Assembly: GCA_963826105.1 (NCBI GenBank)
Contig: CAWGWA010000008.1
Span: forward strand, 134,355-198,354
Origin: WHTI01 sp963826105
GTDB lineage: Bacteria; Actinomycetota; CADDZG01; WHSQ01
Length of the DNA: 64,000 nucleotides
Direction: 5' to 3'
In this document: piece after piece, positions 17,842 through 27,412 of the stretch
How the letters are laid out: each line of letters begins with the position of its first letter
How positions within the stretch are numbered: position 1 is the stretch's first letter
Position numbers and translations under genes: made by a program
Notes under the pieces: generated by a model
What the model was told of the DNA's origin: nothing
Databases searched by the model: none
The model's input: the letters and a program-made list of their open reading frames with translations, nothing else

Positions 17842-18126
17842 GTGGTGGACCTGCTGGACGACGAAGAGATCCAACAGCGCTTAGACGAGCTGGGGGATTG
17901 GGAGCGCGAGGGCGAGGAGATCCACAAGGTCTTCGAGTTCGACGACTTCAAAGGCGCTATCGACTTCGTCAACGAGGTCGCACGGCTGGCGGATCGCTAC
18001 GACCATCATCCCGACATCGACATCCGCTGGAACAAGGTCCGGCTATCGCTGTCGACGCACGCCGAGGGCGGCCTAACCCCGTGGGACTTCGATCTCGCGA
18101 ACGACATCGAGCAGACGATCGAGTAA
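17842..18126 (+). CDS. 4a-hydroxytetrahydrobiopterin dehydratase
   Basis: This 94-aa protein is pterin-4a-carbinolamine dehydratase-like. The active-site signature is visible as RYDHHPDIDIRWNKVRLSL followed by STHAEGGLTPWDFDLA, with the paired histidines and the later histidine expected in the active site. The start is GTG 17842 with AGGAGG at 17827-17832. In bacteria the enzyme recycles pterin after aromatic amino-acid hydroxylation; in organisms without a hydroxylase it may have another pterin role. It is convergent with ispH. Confidence 0.93.
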   Translation: MVDLLDDEEIQQRLDELGDWEREGEEIHKVFEFDDFKGAIDFVNEVARLADRYDHHPDIDIRWNKVRLSLSTHAEGGLTPWDFDLANDIEQTIE

Positions 18127-18130
18127 ACGG

Positions 18131-19117
18131 TTAGCTCGGCTCGGGGACCGTAGCTTCTTCCCTCAGCCACGGTGGCAGCGAGAACGTAACGTCCTCGGTC
18201 GTCACTTCCTTGGTTTGCACGTCGGTGAAGCCCAGCTCTGCGAGACGTTCGAGCAACCGATCGACGAGAACCTCGGGGGCACTTGCGCCGGAGCTCACTC
18301 CTACGGTTTCGGCTCCGTCGAGCCACGACGGGTCGAGGTGCGTCTCGTCGGGAACGAGATACGCCGGAGTACCGGCAACCTCCGAGACTTCAACGAGGCG
18401 GTTGGAGTTGCTCGAGTTGACCGCTCCCACGACCAGGACGACATCAGCGTCGGGTGCGATCGCCTTCACCGCTACCTGGCGGTTCTGCGTCGCGTAGCAG
18501 ATGTCGTCGTTACGGGGACCCATGATGTCGTCGAACCGCCCTCGTAAAGCCTCGACGACGTCGAGAGTGTCATCGACCGACAGGGTCGTCTGGGTCAGGT
18601 ACGAGATCGGCTCGTCGGCCGGGAGGCCGAGGGCATCGATCTGATCGACGTTCTCGACGATGACGGTGTTCTCAGGAGCCTCGCCGGCGGTTCCTTCGAT
18701 CTCTTCGTGACCGACGTGACCCACGAGCACGATCTTGCGCCCGTTGCGAGCGAACCGTTTGGCCTCGAGATGAACCTTGGTCACGAGCGGGCAGGTTGCA
18801 TCGATCACCTGGAGTCCGCGCTTCTCGGCGTTGTTTCGGACCTCTGGTGAGACGCCGTGAGCGGAGAAGATGCAGACGGCGCCCTCGGGGATCTCGTCTT
18901 CGGATTCGACGAACACGGCCCCGCGCTTCTCGAGCTCCGTGACGACATGCCGGTTGTGCACGATCTCCTTGCGCACGTATACCGGCGCCCCGAGCGTGTC
19001 GAGGGCGCGCTCGACGATCTTCACGGCCCGATCGACCCCGGCGCAGTAGCCACGGGGCGCGGCAAGGATGACTTTCTTTCCCGAGAGTGACGCTTGGGGA
19101 CTGCTCATGCCGCCCAT
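18131..19117 (-). CDS. ispH: 4-hydroxy-3-methylbut-2-enyl diphosphate reductase
   Basis: The protein catalyses the last step of the non-mevalonate isoprenoid pathway, reducing HMBPP to IPP and DMAPP with a 4Fe-4S cluster. The three cluster cysteines appear in APRGYCAGV, DATCPLV and DICYATQNRQ. The histidines in VHNRH and SAHGVSP and the SSGASAPEVLV segment are also typical. Length is 328 aa from the ATG at 19117; the internal ATG at 19108 is equally possible, since neither has a clear ribosome site. Confidence 0.95.
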   Translation of the reverse strand: MGGMSSPQASLSGKKVILAAPRGYCAGVDRAVKIVERALDTLGAPVYVRKEIVHNRHVVTELEKRGAVFVESEDEIPEGAVCIFSAHGVSPEVRNNAEKRGLQVIDATCPLVTKVHLEAKRFARNGRKIVLVGHVGHEEIEGTAGEAPENTVIVENVDQIDALGLPADEPISYLTQTTLSVDDTLDVVEALRGRFDDIMGPRNDDICYATQNRQVAVKAIAPDADVVLVVGAVNSSNSNRLVEVSEVAGTPAYLVPDETHLDPSWLDGAETVGVSSGASAPEVLVDRLLERLAELGFTDVQTKEVTTEDVTFSLPPWLREEATVPEPS

Positions 19118-19203
19118 CGTAGTTTGGCTGCCCTACTAGCCGGAGACTCCCTTGGATCAGACACCTGAGCGTCCAGAAGCGGGTCGTCTCGAGGACCCGC
19201 CAA

Positions 19204-20598
<1,395 letters not shown>

Positions 20599-20643
20599 CT
20601 CGCTCCTAGTTAGGTCGGTGCTCAAGCCTAATCCGCCGCTCAC

Positions 20644-21549
20644 TCAGGCTTCGAGTGTGGCGGCGAGTTCATCTTTGCTCCTCCGGGAGCCCAGGGTCAG
20701 GATCATCAGGCCGATCAGCAGCAACACGCTTCCGGCCAGGGAGGTCGTGGTCAGGCGCTCGTCCAGAACCAGCATCCCGAGCGTGGCGGCGGTCAGCGGC
20801 TCGGCCAGGGTGAGGGTCACCGCGGTCGCCGAGGCAACGCTTGAGAGCCCCTTGGCGAACAGCGTGTAGGCGAGCGCCACGGTGACGAACCCGAGGTGGA
20901 GGACGGCCAGGATGCCTTTGGGCTCGGCGATCCAGCTGAGATCCTGGGTCGGAAGGACCGCCGCCAGCGGGATCGCCGCGAGCCCGAAGGCGACCGCGAT
21001 CACCGCGCCCGATCGATGCTCCGCGAGGAGGCGCTTGCTCGAGACCGTGTACGCCGCGTAGCCGGCTCCGGCCAGAAGAGCCAGAACGATCCCCAGCGGG
21101 TCGACCGCGACCTCTCCCCCCGATGTGATCAGCATCGAACAGCCGATCACCGCCAGCGCGGTCGCCACCAGCCATGCCCTTGACGGTCGCTCGCCGCCAA
21201 AGAGGAACGCGAACAGACCGGCCGCAACCGGAGAGCTGCCGATCGTGACGATCGTTCCGATCGCGACACCGGTCTTCTGCACCGACGCGAAGAACGCAAG
21301 TTGGGAGGAGGCGACGCTCAGAGCCATAACAGCGGTTGGAAGTGGCGCCCACTTCCGGCCCCCGCGGAAGAGTCCCCGGGCTCTTGCTATCGCCACGAGC
21401 GCGGCGCCGCCGAGTACGACGCGGACGGAGCCCACCCCGAGCGAAGTTGCTCCATCCGGAGCGAGGGCCTGAGTGGTCCCGGTGGTGCCCCACAGCATCG
21501 AGGCGGCCAGGACGAAGAACACACCGGGCTCGATCCTTCTCGAGCTCAC
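20644..21549 (-). CDS. EamA-family (DMT) transporter
   Basis: The 301-aa start at GTG 21549 overlaps the endonuclease III stop (GTGA), so the genes are coupled. The protein consists of ten hydrophobic segments in two EamA halves, starting GVFFVLAASMLWGTTGTTQ and again at GIVLALLAGAGYAAYTVSSK. The ending is LLLIGLMILTLGSRRSKDE. Such proteins usually export amino acids or other metabolites. The substrate is not deducible, and coupling to a DNA repair gene is probably only positional. Confidence 0.9.
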   Translation of the reverse strand: MSSRRIEPGVFFVLAASMLWGTTGTTQALAPDGATSLGVGSVRVVLGGAALVAIARARGLFRGGRKWAPLPTAVMALSVASSQLAFFASVQKTGVAIGTIVTIGSSPVAAGLFAFLFGGERPSRAWLVATALAVIGCSMLITSGGEVAVDPLGIVLALLAGAGYAAYTVSSKRLLAEHRSGAVIAVAFGLAAIPLAAVLPTQDLSWIAEPKGILAVLHLGFVTVALAYTLFAKGLSSVASATAVTLTLAEPLTAATLGMLVLDERLTTTSLAGSVLLLIGLMILTLGSRRSKDELAATLEA

Positions 21550-22280
21550 TTCTTCTTCTTGCTCTTGATCCGATCCATCGCTATGCGATAGAGGTCCGGA
21601 AGCCCGGCCTCCTGACTGGAGGGGCACAGGGGCTCGATCGGGCAGTCGGCGCATAGAGGTTTCTTGGCGAGGCAGGTCGTGCGGCCGTGATCGATCAGCA
21701 AGTAGGAGATGCGCGGCCACTGCTCCTTCGGGACGAGCGCTTGGAGGTCGGTCTCGACCTTCTCCGCGTCCTTGGGGCCGTGGCCGGTGAGCCCCAGGCG
21801 CACTGCCAGCCGGCCCACGTGCGTATCGACGACGATCCCGGCATCGGGGTCATTGGTTAGGACGTCCGGGAAACAGTTGGACTGCACGACGTTCGCCGTC
21901 TTGCGCGCGACCCCGGGGAGCTGGATCAACTCCGCGATCGTTCCGGGAACCTCGCCGTCGAAATCGTCGAGCAGCTTCTGCGACAGACCTCGTAGGGCTC
22001 TGGTCTTCTGCCGGAAGAACCCGGTGGCGTGGATGTCCTCTTGCAGCTCCTCCTCCGGAACCTTGAGGTAATCCTCGGGCCCCCGGTATTTCACGAAGAG
22101 GGATTCGGTGACCTCGTTGACCTTCACGTCGGTCGACTGAGCCGACAGCACGGTCGCCACCACGCATTCGAGCGGGGTCGTGAACCGGAGGGCGATCGAG
22201 GCCTCCGGATAGGCCTCCGCCAGGCCCCCGATGAGAGGCCCGATGCGTTCCGAGGCGGGAGCGTTGCGATCGACCGGCAC
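21546..22280 (-). CDS. nth: Endonuclease III (DNA glycosylase/AP lyase)
   Basis: The enzyme removes oxidised pyrimidines in base excision repair. The helix-hairpin-helix is LPGVARKTANVV, the catalytic lysine lies in LSAQSTDVKV and the catalytic aspartate in VVDTHVGRLAVRLGL. The C-terminal 4Fe-4S loop is CLAKKPLCADCPIEPLC. I place the start at GTG 22280 (244 aa) because longer versions run into the divergent tetR gene and its promoter. The protein ends in a Lys-rich tail. Confidence 0.94.
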   Translation of the reverse strand: MPVDRNAPASERIGPLIGGLAEAYPEASIALRFTTPLECVVATVLSAQSTDVKVNEVTESLFVKYRGPEDYLKVPEEELQEDIHATGFFRQKTRALRGLSQKLLDDFDGEVPGTIAELIQLPGVARKTANVVQSNCFPDVLTNDPDAGIVVDTHVGRLAVRLGLTGHGPKDAEKVETDLQALVPKEQWPRISYLLIDHGRTTCLAKKPLCADCPIEPLCPSSQEAGLPDLYRIAMDRIKSKKKK

Positions 22281-22383
22281 CGGCGAAGGATACGAGAGGC
22301 GTGGCCAAGGCGGGTTTGCGCCCCGGCCGGGGGCCGGGTAGGCTACCCAAACAATCGTTCGTTTCCACACCCTTGGGGGATCC

Positions 22384-22974
22384 ATGCAGACGGTCACCAG
22401 GCCGCGGAGCGGCCGTCGCAACGAGATGGTTTCGGCCGCCGCCGCCCTGTTCTCGACCCGCGGCTACCACGGGACGTCGATGCAGCATCTTGGTGATGCC
22501 CTCGGCCTCCAGCGTGGCTCTCTCTACGCCCATATCGGTTCGAAGGAAGAGTTGCTCTTCGACGTCGTGGACTCTGGGGCCAATCACTTCCTGGCGCGTG
22601 CCGAGAAGGTCCTCGCCTCCGACGATCCCGCGACGGTGAAGCTCGAGAAGCTCCTCGTGGGACACATCGAGACCGCCATCGAGCACCTCGATGCCGCGAC
22701 GGTGTTCCTCAACGAGTGGCGCTATCTGTCGGACGAGCCTCGAGCCGCGATCCAGGCGAAGCGCGATCGTTACGAACAGATCGTGAGACTCCTGATCGAA
22801 GCCGGGATCGACACCGGTGAGTTCCGAGACGACGCCGACGTGCGCTTCGCCGCGACGCTGGTGCTGTCGGCCGGCAACTGGACCTACGCGTGGTACCGGC
22901 CCGGTGGAGAGCTGGGCCCGACGGAGATCGGACAGAAGTTCGCAGAATTGGTGCTGAGAGGACTGGAGGCCTGA
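22384..22974 (+). CDS. TetR-family regulator of the paa operon (probable)
   Basis: This 196-aa protein has an N-terminal TetR helix-turn-helix (MVSAAAALFSTRGYHGTSMQ then HLGDALGLQRGSLYAHIGSK) and a ligand-binding C-terminal helical domain (LNEWRYLSDEPRAAIQAKRD). Its stop overlaps the paaA start by one base (TGATG). By position it is probably a local repressor responding to a phenylacetyl-CoA-type ligand, as known for PaaR proteins. An imperfect palindrome (AAACAATCGTTCGTTT) lies about 30 bases upstream of the start and could be its operator; this is not demonstrated. Confidence 0.9.
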   Translation: MQTVTRPRSGRRNEMVSAAAALFSTRGYHGTSMQHLGDALGLQRGSLYAHIGSKEELLFDVVDSGANHFLARAEKVLASDDPATVKLEKLLVGHIETAIEHLDAATVFLNEWRYLSDEPRAAIQAKRDRYEQIVRLLIEAGIDTGEFRDDADVRFAATLVLSAGNWTYAWYRPGGELGPTEIGQKFAELVLRGLEA

Positions 22975-23897
22975 TGACCTACGAAGAGAAGCTCGCCAAG
23001 TTCAACGAGCACATCGAGGATGGCGGCAAGGTCGAAACCGAAGACTGGATGCCCGACGACTACCGGCGCGGCGTGCTCAAATTCATCGAGATGCACGCCA
23101 ATTCCGAGATCATGGGCGCGCTACCCGAGCGCGAATGTCTCCCAGCCGCGCCTTCGTTGCGCCGCAAGATGTCACTCGCCGCGAAGATCCAGGACGAGGT
23201 CGGACACGCGCAACTCCTCTACCGCGTCGCCGAAGACCTCGGCAAGAGTCGCGAGGCGATGTATGCAGACCTGATCAACGGACGATCCAAGTTCCACAAC
23301 GTCTTTCACTACCCGGTCCATCACTGGGGCGACGTCGCGCTCATCGGCTGGCTGATCGACGGTGCCGCGCTCGTCACCCAGGCCGCGCTCCTCGACTCCT
23401 CGTATGCGCCCTACACCCGGGTGCTCAAGCGGATCTGCTCGGAGGAGCAGCTGCACCTGCGTCACGGCGAGGACATCACCCTCGAGCTCGCCTCCGGAAC
23501 CGATCGGCAGCGATGGATGTTCCAGGATGCCCTCGACCGCTGGTGGCTGGCGATCATCCACTTCTTCGGCCCCCGATCGAACGTCGAGAAGGACCTGCTG
23601 CTGCGCTGGAAGGTCAAGACCCGCACGAACGAGGACCTGAGGCAGGAGTTCCTCGACCGGTACGTCCCGAAGATCTACGAGCTCGGCTTCACCTTGCCGA
23701 CGCCGACGCCCTTCCACGACGAGACGACGGGACACTGGTTGATCAAGGAAGACGAGATCGACTGGCAGCCGCTCGACGGGATCAAGAAGAACCAGGGCCC
23801 GGAGACGGAACGCAGACTGGCGTGGCGCAAGCAGATGTACGACGACCACCGCTGGGTGCGCGAGTCGATGGCCGAGCCCGCGATCCACGTCGCCTAA
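22974..23897 (+). CDS. paaA: Phenylacetyl-CoA epoxidase subunit PaaA
   Basis: The protein is the catalytic di-iron subunit of the phenylacetyl-CoA 1,2-epoxidase complex. The 307-aa start at ATG 22974 overlaps the tetR stop. The carboxylate/histidine iron ligands are visible in KIQDEVGHAQLLYR and CSEEQLHLRHGED (EExxH-like motifs of a ferritin-like fold). NVFHYPVHHWGDVALIGWL and the C-terminal LGFTLPTPTPFHDETTGHW are characteristic of PaaA. It is followed after two bases by paaB. Confidence 0.96.
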   Translation: MTYEEKLAKFNEHIEDGGKVETEDWMPDDYRRGVLKFIEMHANSEIMGALPERECLPAAPSLRRKMSLAAKIQDEVGHAQLLYRVAEDLGKSREAMYADLINGRSKFHNVFHYPVHHWGDVALIGWLIDGAALVTQAALLDSSYAPYTRVLKRICSEEQLHLRHGEDITLELASGTDRQRWMFQDALDRWWLAIIHFFGPRSNVEKDLLLRWKVKTRTNEDLRQEFLDRYVPKIYELGFTLPTPTPFHDETTGHWLIKEDEIDWQPLDGIKKNQGPETERRLAWRKQMYDDHRWVRESMAEPAIHVA

Positions 23898-23899
23898 CC

Positions 23900-24200
23900 A
23901 TGGAGACCTACGAAGTCTTCAGGCGCTCGGGGCACAAGGAGCCGTTCGAGCACGCCGGTGCGGTGATCGCTCCGGATCACGACATGGCCCTGATGATGGC
24001 CAAGGAGTGCTTCGTGAGACGACGCGAGGGCGACCACCTGTGGGTCGTCAAGCGTGCCGACATCCATTCCTTCAAGGACGAGATCGATCCTCGAGATCGC
24101 GGCCGACAAGAGCTACCGGTTCGCGTCCGCATACCGCGACGTGATCCAGAAGCGCGAGAAGGCCCTGGTTCGCGCTCGGGAACTCGAGCAGAAGGCATGA
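23900..24200 (+). CDS. paaB: Phenylacetyl-CoA epoxidase subunit PaaB, frameshifted
   Basis: PaaB is a small bridging subunit of the epoxidase. The first about 65 residues (METYEVFRRSGHKEPFEH to ADIHSFKDEI) read in one frame. The family-typical C-terminus (ILEIAADKSYRFASAYRDV then IQKREKALVRARELEQKA) reads in the +1 frame and ends at TGA 24198-24200. The break lies in GAGATCGATCCTCGAG at about 24081-24096 and looks like one extra base. Read literally, the first frame continues without a stop into paaC, giving a 381-aa fused product. A sequence error is the simplest reading, because the C-terminus is intact just beyond the break. Confidence 0.88.
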
Positions 24201-25045
24201 GCGACGACACTGCGTTGGTCGCGCTGCTGACGGCCCTCGCCGATGACGAGCTGATCTTCGGTCACCGGCACTCGGAGTGGACCGGACATGCCCCCCACAT
24301 CGAGGAGGACGTCGCGTTCTCGTCGATCGCTCAGGACGAGATCGGTCACGCCAGTGCCTACTATTCATTGATCGCCAAGCTGACGGGCGAGGCCCCCGAC
24401 CAGATCGCTCTGGGCCGGGAACCCTCCGACTACCGCAATGCCGTTATCTGCGAACAACCCAACGGGAACTGGGCATTCACGCTCGTCCGCCACTGGCTCT
24501 ACGACCACGCCGACGACATCCGTCTCGAGGCGCTCGAGGCCTCAGCCCACGAGGAGTTGAGCGCGATCGCGGTCAAGCTCCGCCGTGAGGAGCGCTACCA
24601 CCTGATGCATGCTGACTCATGGCTACAACGGGTCTCGAACGGCCCGGTCGAAGGGCGTGCCCGCCTGGTCGATTCGATGACCGAGGCGTTCACCGACGCG
24701 ATGGGCTTGTTCGAACCCATCGAACTCGAGGAGATCGCGGTCAAAGAGGGGTGGCTGCCGGTTCCATCGGCCGAGATGAAGACGCGGTTCATCGAACGAG
24801 CGACCGCAGCGCTCGATGAACTGGGACTTCCCACCGAAGTAAGGGCGATCGACGACCGCGCTGCAGAATTCGTCGCTTCGAGCTCCGGGGACCTGATCGA
24901 GAACACGCTGGAAAAGTCGCCCGGGCTAAGCGTCCGGCCTGAGCACGGCCTTGGGGGCCGGAAGGGCCTCCATTCGGCCGACTTCGAGATCCTGTGGACC
25001 GAGATGACCTCGACCTACAGAGAGAACCCGGGGGCGACGTGGTAG
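24197..25045 (+). CDS. paaC: Phenylacetyl-CoA epoxidase subunit PaaC
   Basis: PaaC is the structural partner of PaaA in the epoxidase; it has the ferritin-like fold but acts in complex stability. The 282-aa start at ATG 24197 overlaps the restored paaB stop (ATGA). Recognisable parts are LLTALADDELIFGHRHSEWT, the SIAQDEIGHASAYYSLI helix, and VKLRREERYHLMHADSWLQR. It ends in FEILWTEMTSTYRENPGATW, typical of PaaC. Its stop overlaps the GTG start of paaD. Confidence 0.95.
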   Translation: MSDDTALVALLTALADDELIFGHRHSEWTGHAPHIEEDVAFSSIAQDEIGHASAYYSLIAKLTGEAPDQIALGREPSDYRNAVICEQPNGNWAFTLVRHWLYDHADDIRLEALEASAHEELSAIAVKLRREERYHLMHADSWLQRVSNGPVEGRARLVDSMTEAFTDAMGLFEPIELEEIAVKEGWLPVPSAEMKTRFIERATAALDELGLPTEVRAIDDRAAEFVASSSGDLIENTLEKSPGLSVRPEHGLGGRKGLHSADFEILWTEMTSTYRENPGATW

Positions 25046-25542
25046 CTCCGGTCCGCTCCGTCGAGGACGCGCTGTGGGCCGCCCTGGCCGGCGTGCCCGA
25101 TCCCGAGATCCCGGCGGTCTCGGTGCTCGACATGGGCATGATCGAGGAGCTTCACACCGAGGGAGCGCACGCTCACGTCACCGTGCTCCCCACCTTCAGT
25201 GGGTGTCCCGCCATCGGGGTGATCGTTGCCGACGTGAAGGCCGCGCTGCTCAAGGTCGACGGGATCGAGGAGGCAACTGTGGAGACCACGTTCTCGCCGC
25301 CGTGGACCACCGCCCGCATCACCGCCGAGGGGCGCAGGAAGCTCGAGGACTTCGGACTCGCTCCCCCGGCCAACGGCGATCAGGTGCTGATCACCGAGAT
25401 CGGCCTCCCGAAGGTGTCGCGGTGCCCGTTCTGCGGGAGCATCAACACGCGCAACGAGAACCCGTTCGGCCCCACCCCATGCCGGGCCTTGTACTACTGC
25501 GATGACTGCCGCAACCCCTTCGAGCAATTCAAACCGGTCTGA
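25039..25542 (+). CDS. paaD: PaaD, Fe-S/metal maturation factor of the epoxidase
   Basis: This 167-aa protein starts at GTG 25039, overlapping the paaC end by seven bases. It has an N-terminal MIP18/DUF59 domain (GVPDPEIPAVSVLDMGMIEE, with FSGCPAIGVI holding the conserved Cys) and a C-terminal zinc-ribbon-like segment (CPFCGSINT and CRALYYCDDC). PaaD-like proteins assist cofactor insertion into the Paa complex. The paaE reductase gene that often follows is absent; a lipoprotein gene comes next. Confidence 0.94.
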   Translation: MVAPVRSVEDALWAALAGVPDPEIPAVSVLDMGMIEELHTEGAHAHVTVLPTFSGCPAIGVIVADVKAALLKVDGIEEATVETTFSPPWTTARITAEGRRKLEDFGLAPPANGDQVLITEIGLPKVSRCPFCGSINTRNENPFGPTPCRALYYCDDCRNPFEQFKPV

Positions 25543-25580
25543 GCCGGGAACCGCACACGATCCAGCGGCGTCCAAGGACC

Positions 25581-26423
25581 ATGCGTGTAGCGATCGGCGT
25601 CCTTAGCCTGACGATGGTGGCCCTGGCCGCGTGCGGAGAGCCGACGGCCCCCGATCGTGCTCCGGACGCCGCTCCCACTGGTGAGGTCGTCTACGTGGCC
25701 GACATCGCCACCGTGCTCGACGACGGGACGAAGGTAGCCCTGTGTCTCGGAGGCATCATGGAATCGCTTCCGCCTCAGTGTGACGGCCCCGCCATCACCA
25801 ACTGGTCGTGGGACGAGGCGTCCGATGAGGAATCAGCCTCGGGCACCACTTGGGGCACATATCAGATCACCGGCACCTATGACGGCCAGAGCTTCACCGT
25901 GACCGAGCCACCCGGACCTCCAGTGATGAGCGACGAAGACGACACAGATTTCACCGCCCCCTGCGACGAGCCCGACGGCGGGTGGGTAGCTCCCGAGCCA
26001 AGCATGACCACCGAGGACGACCGCAACGAAACGATGCAGGCGGCTCGCCGCGAACCCGACTACGCCGAGTCGTGGATCGACTACATCGATGACCCGTCGA
26101 CCGAGGAAGAAGCCATCGAAGCCGACTACATCCTTGTGATGGCTTTCACCGGCGATCTCGAACGGCACGAAACTATCGTCAGGGCTACCTGGGGCGGTCC
26201 ACTCTGCTTGGTACAGCACGAACGAAGCTTCAAAGAACTGAGAGAGATCCAGGATGAACTGGGCGAGTTCGGTTTTGAGACCCTCTGGTCCGACGTCGAC
26301 GTCATAAGCAACACGGTCGGGGTCGGCGTTGTGGTTGCCACCCCCGAGATGCTGGCCGAACTCGAAGAGCGATACGGCGCCGGAACGGTCGAGGTCGACT
26401 CTGCTCTCCGTCCTCTCGAGTAG
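25581..26423 (+). CDS. Lipoprotein of unknown function
   Basis: This 280-aa protein has a signal peptide and lipobox (MVALAACGEP), so it should be anchored on the outer face of the membrane. After a Pro/Ala-rich linker the mature part is acidic, with cysteine pairs (LCLGGIMESLPPQC and APCDEPDGGW). The C-terminal half (LCLVQHERSFKELREIQDEL then VVVATPEMLAELEERYG) is alpha/beta in character. I recognise no family. It lies between paaD and a threonine dehydratase, both with unrelated roles. Confidence 0.85.
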   Translation: MRVAIGVLSLTMVALAACGEPTAPDRAPDAAPTGEVVYVADIATVLDDGTKVALCLGGIMESLPPQCDGPAITNWSWDEASDEESASGTTWGTYQITGTYDGQSFTVTEPPGPPVMSDEDDTDFTAPCDEPDGGWVAPEPSMTTEDDRNETMQAARREPDYAESWIDYIDDPSTEEEAIEADYILVMAFTGDLERHETIVRATWGGPLCLVQHERSFKELREIQDELGEFGFETLWSDVDVISNTVGVGVVVATPEMLAELEERYGAGTVEVDSALRPLE

Positions 26424-26437
26424 AACCCCATTACGCT

Positions 26438-27403
26438 GTGGGGATGATCGAACTCGACGACCTGCGCGCGGCCGCCCGTCGCTTGGAGGGCATCGCCCAC
26501 AGGACTCCCGTACTGACCTCGAGGACGCTGAACGAGGCCGCCGGTGCTCAGGTGTTCCTCAAGGCAGAGAACCTGCAACGCGGGGGAGCCTTCAAGTTCC
26601 GAGGGGCGTACAACAAGATCTCGCAACTGGCGCCCGAAGAACTGACCCGAGGGATCGCCGCGTTCTCATCCGGCAACCATGCACAGGCCGTTGCTCTCTC
26701 GGCGCGACTGATAGGGACGAAGGCGACCATCTTGATGCCCGAGGATGCGCCGGCGTCGAAACTCGGGGCCACCCAGGGTTACGGAGCCGAGGTGATCACG
26801 TACGACCGGTACTCACAGAACAGGTCCGAGCTCGGACTAACTCTCACGGCCGAGCGCGGACTCACCCTCGTCCACCCCTACGACGATCCGGCCATCATCG
26901 CTGGCCAGGGCACGTCGGCGCTCGAGTTGCTCGAGGAGATCCCCGACCTCGAGGTTCTGTTGGTTCCCGTGGGAGGTGGGGGCCTGATCTCCGGTTGCTC
27001 CATCGCCATGCGCTCGGTCGGGCGGTCGGATGCCCAGATCATCGGGGTTGAGCCGGCAGCGGGTGACGACACGAAGCAGTCCCTGGCTGCCGGTCACCGG
27101 GTCACGATCGATGTGCCCCGCACGATCGCCGATGGGCAGCAGGTCGATGCCCCCGGCGAGATCACCTTCGAGATCATCCAGAAGAACGTCGATGACATCG
27201 ATCTCGTCACCGACGCGGAGATCGTGGGCGCCATGGCGTTCCTATTCGAGCGGATGAAGATCGTGGTCGAGCCATCGGGGGCATGCGCCTTGGCGGCTCT
27301 CCTCGCCGGTCACCTCGACGGGATCGCTGGTGGCAAACGAGTAGGGGTCATCCTGTCCGGAGGCAACATCGGGATCGAACGGTTCCTCGGCTTGCTGGCC
27401 TAG
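26438..27403 (+). CDS. Threonine ammonia-lyase / serine-threonine dehydratase
   Basis: This PLP enzyme deaminates threonine (or serine) to a 2-oxo acid. The PLP lysine lies in GGAFKFRGAYNK, the phosphate-binding loop is VPVGGGGLISG, and SSGNHAQAVALSA is the substrate loop. It is 321 aa from GTG 26438 (ATG 26444 is an alternative) and lacks the C-terminal ACT-like regulatory domains of biosynthetic IlvA. It could still feed 2-oxobutyrate into the isoleucine branch, whose other genes are in this window. No separate ilvA was seen. Confidence 0.9.
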   Translation: MGMIELDDLRAAARRLEGIAHRTPVLTSRTLNEAAGAQVFLKAENLQRGGAFKFRGAYNKISQLAPEELTRGIAAFSSGNHAQAVALSARLIGTKATILMPEDAPASKLGATQGYGAEVITYDRYSQNRSELGLTLTAERGLTLVHPYDDPAIIAGQGTSALELLEEIPDLEVLLVPVGGGGLISGCSIAMRSVGRSDAQIIGVEPAAGDDTKQSLAAGHRVTIDVPRTIADGQQVDAPGEITFEIIQKNVDDIDLVTDAEIVGAMAFLFERMKIVVEPSGACALAALLAGHLDGIAGGKRVGVILSGGNIGIERFLGLLA

Positions 27404-27412
27404 CGGAGTTGC

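Noticed and set aside
18481..18500. GTTCTGCGTCGCG as another palindromic element copy
   Set aside because: It encodes the conserved ATQNRQ region of IspH and has no hairpin.
22336..22355. TetR operator AAACAATCGTTCGTTT as a firm call
   Set aside because: Only 12 of 16 positions are symmetrical and there is one copy; noted under the regulator but not listed as a site.
23135..25045. A 636-aa protein covering paaA antisense-frame, paaB and paaC
   Set aside because: The first part is a shadow frame of paaA; only the stretch from 23900 is plausible, and then because of the paaB frameshift.
22974..25542. paaE reductase in the paa operon
   Set aside because: The gene after paaD is a lipoprotein with no flavin or ferredoxin motifs.
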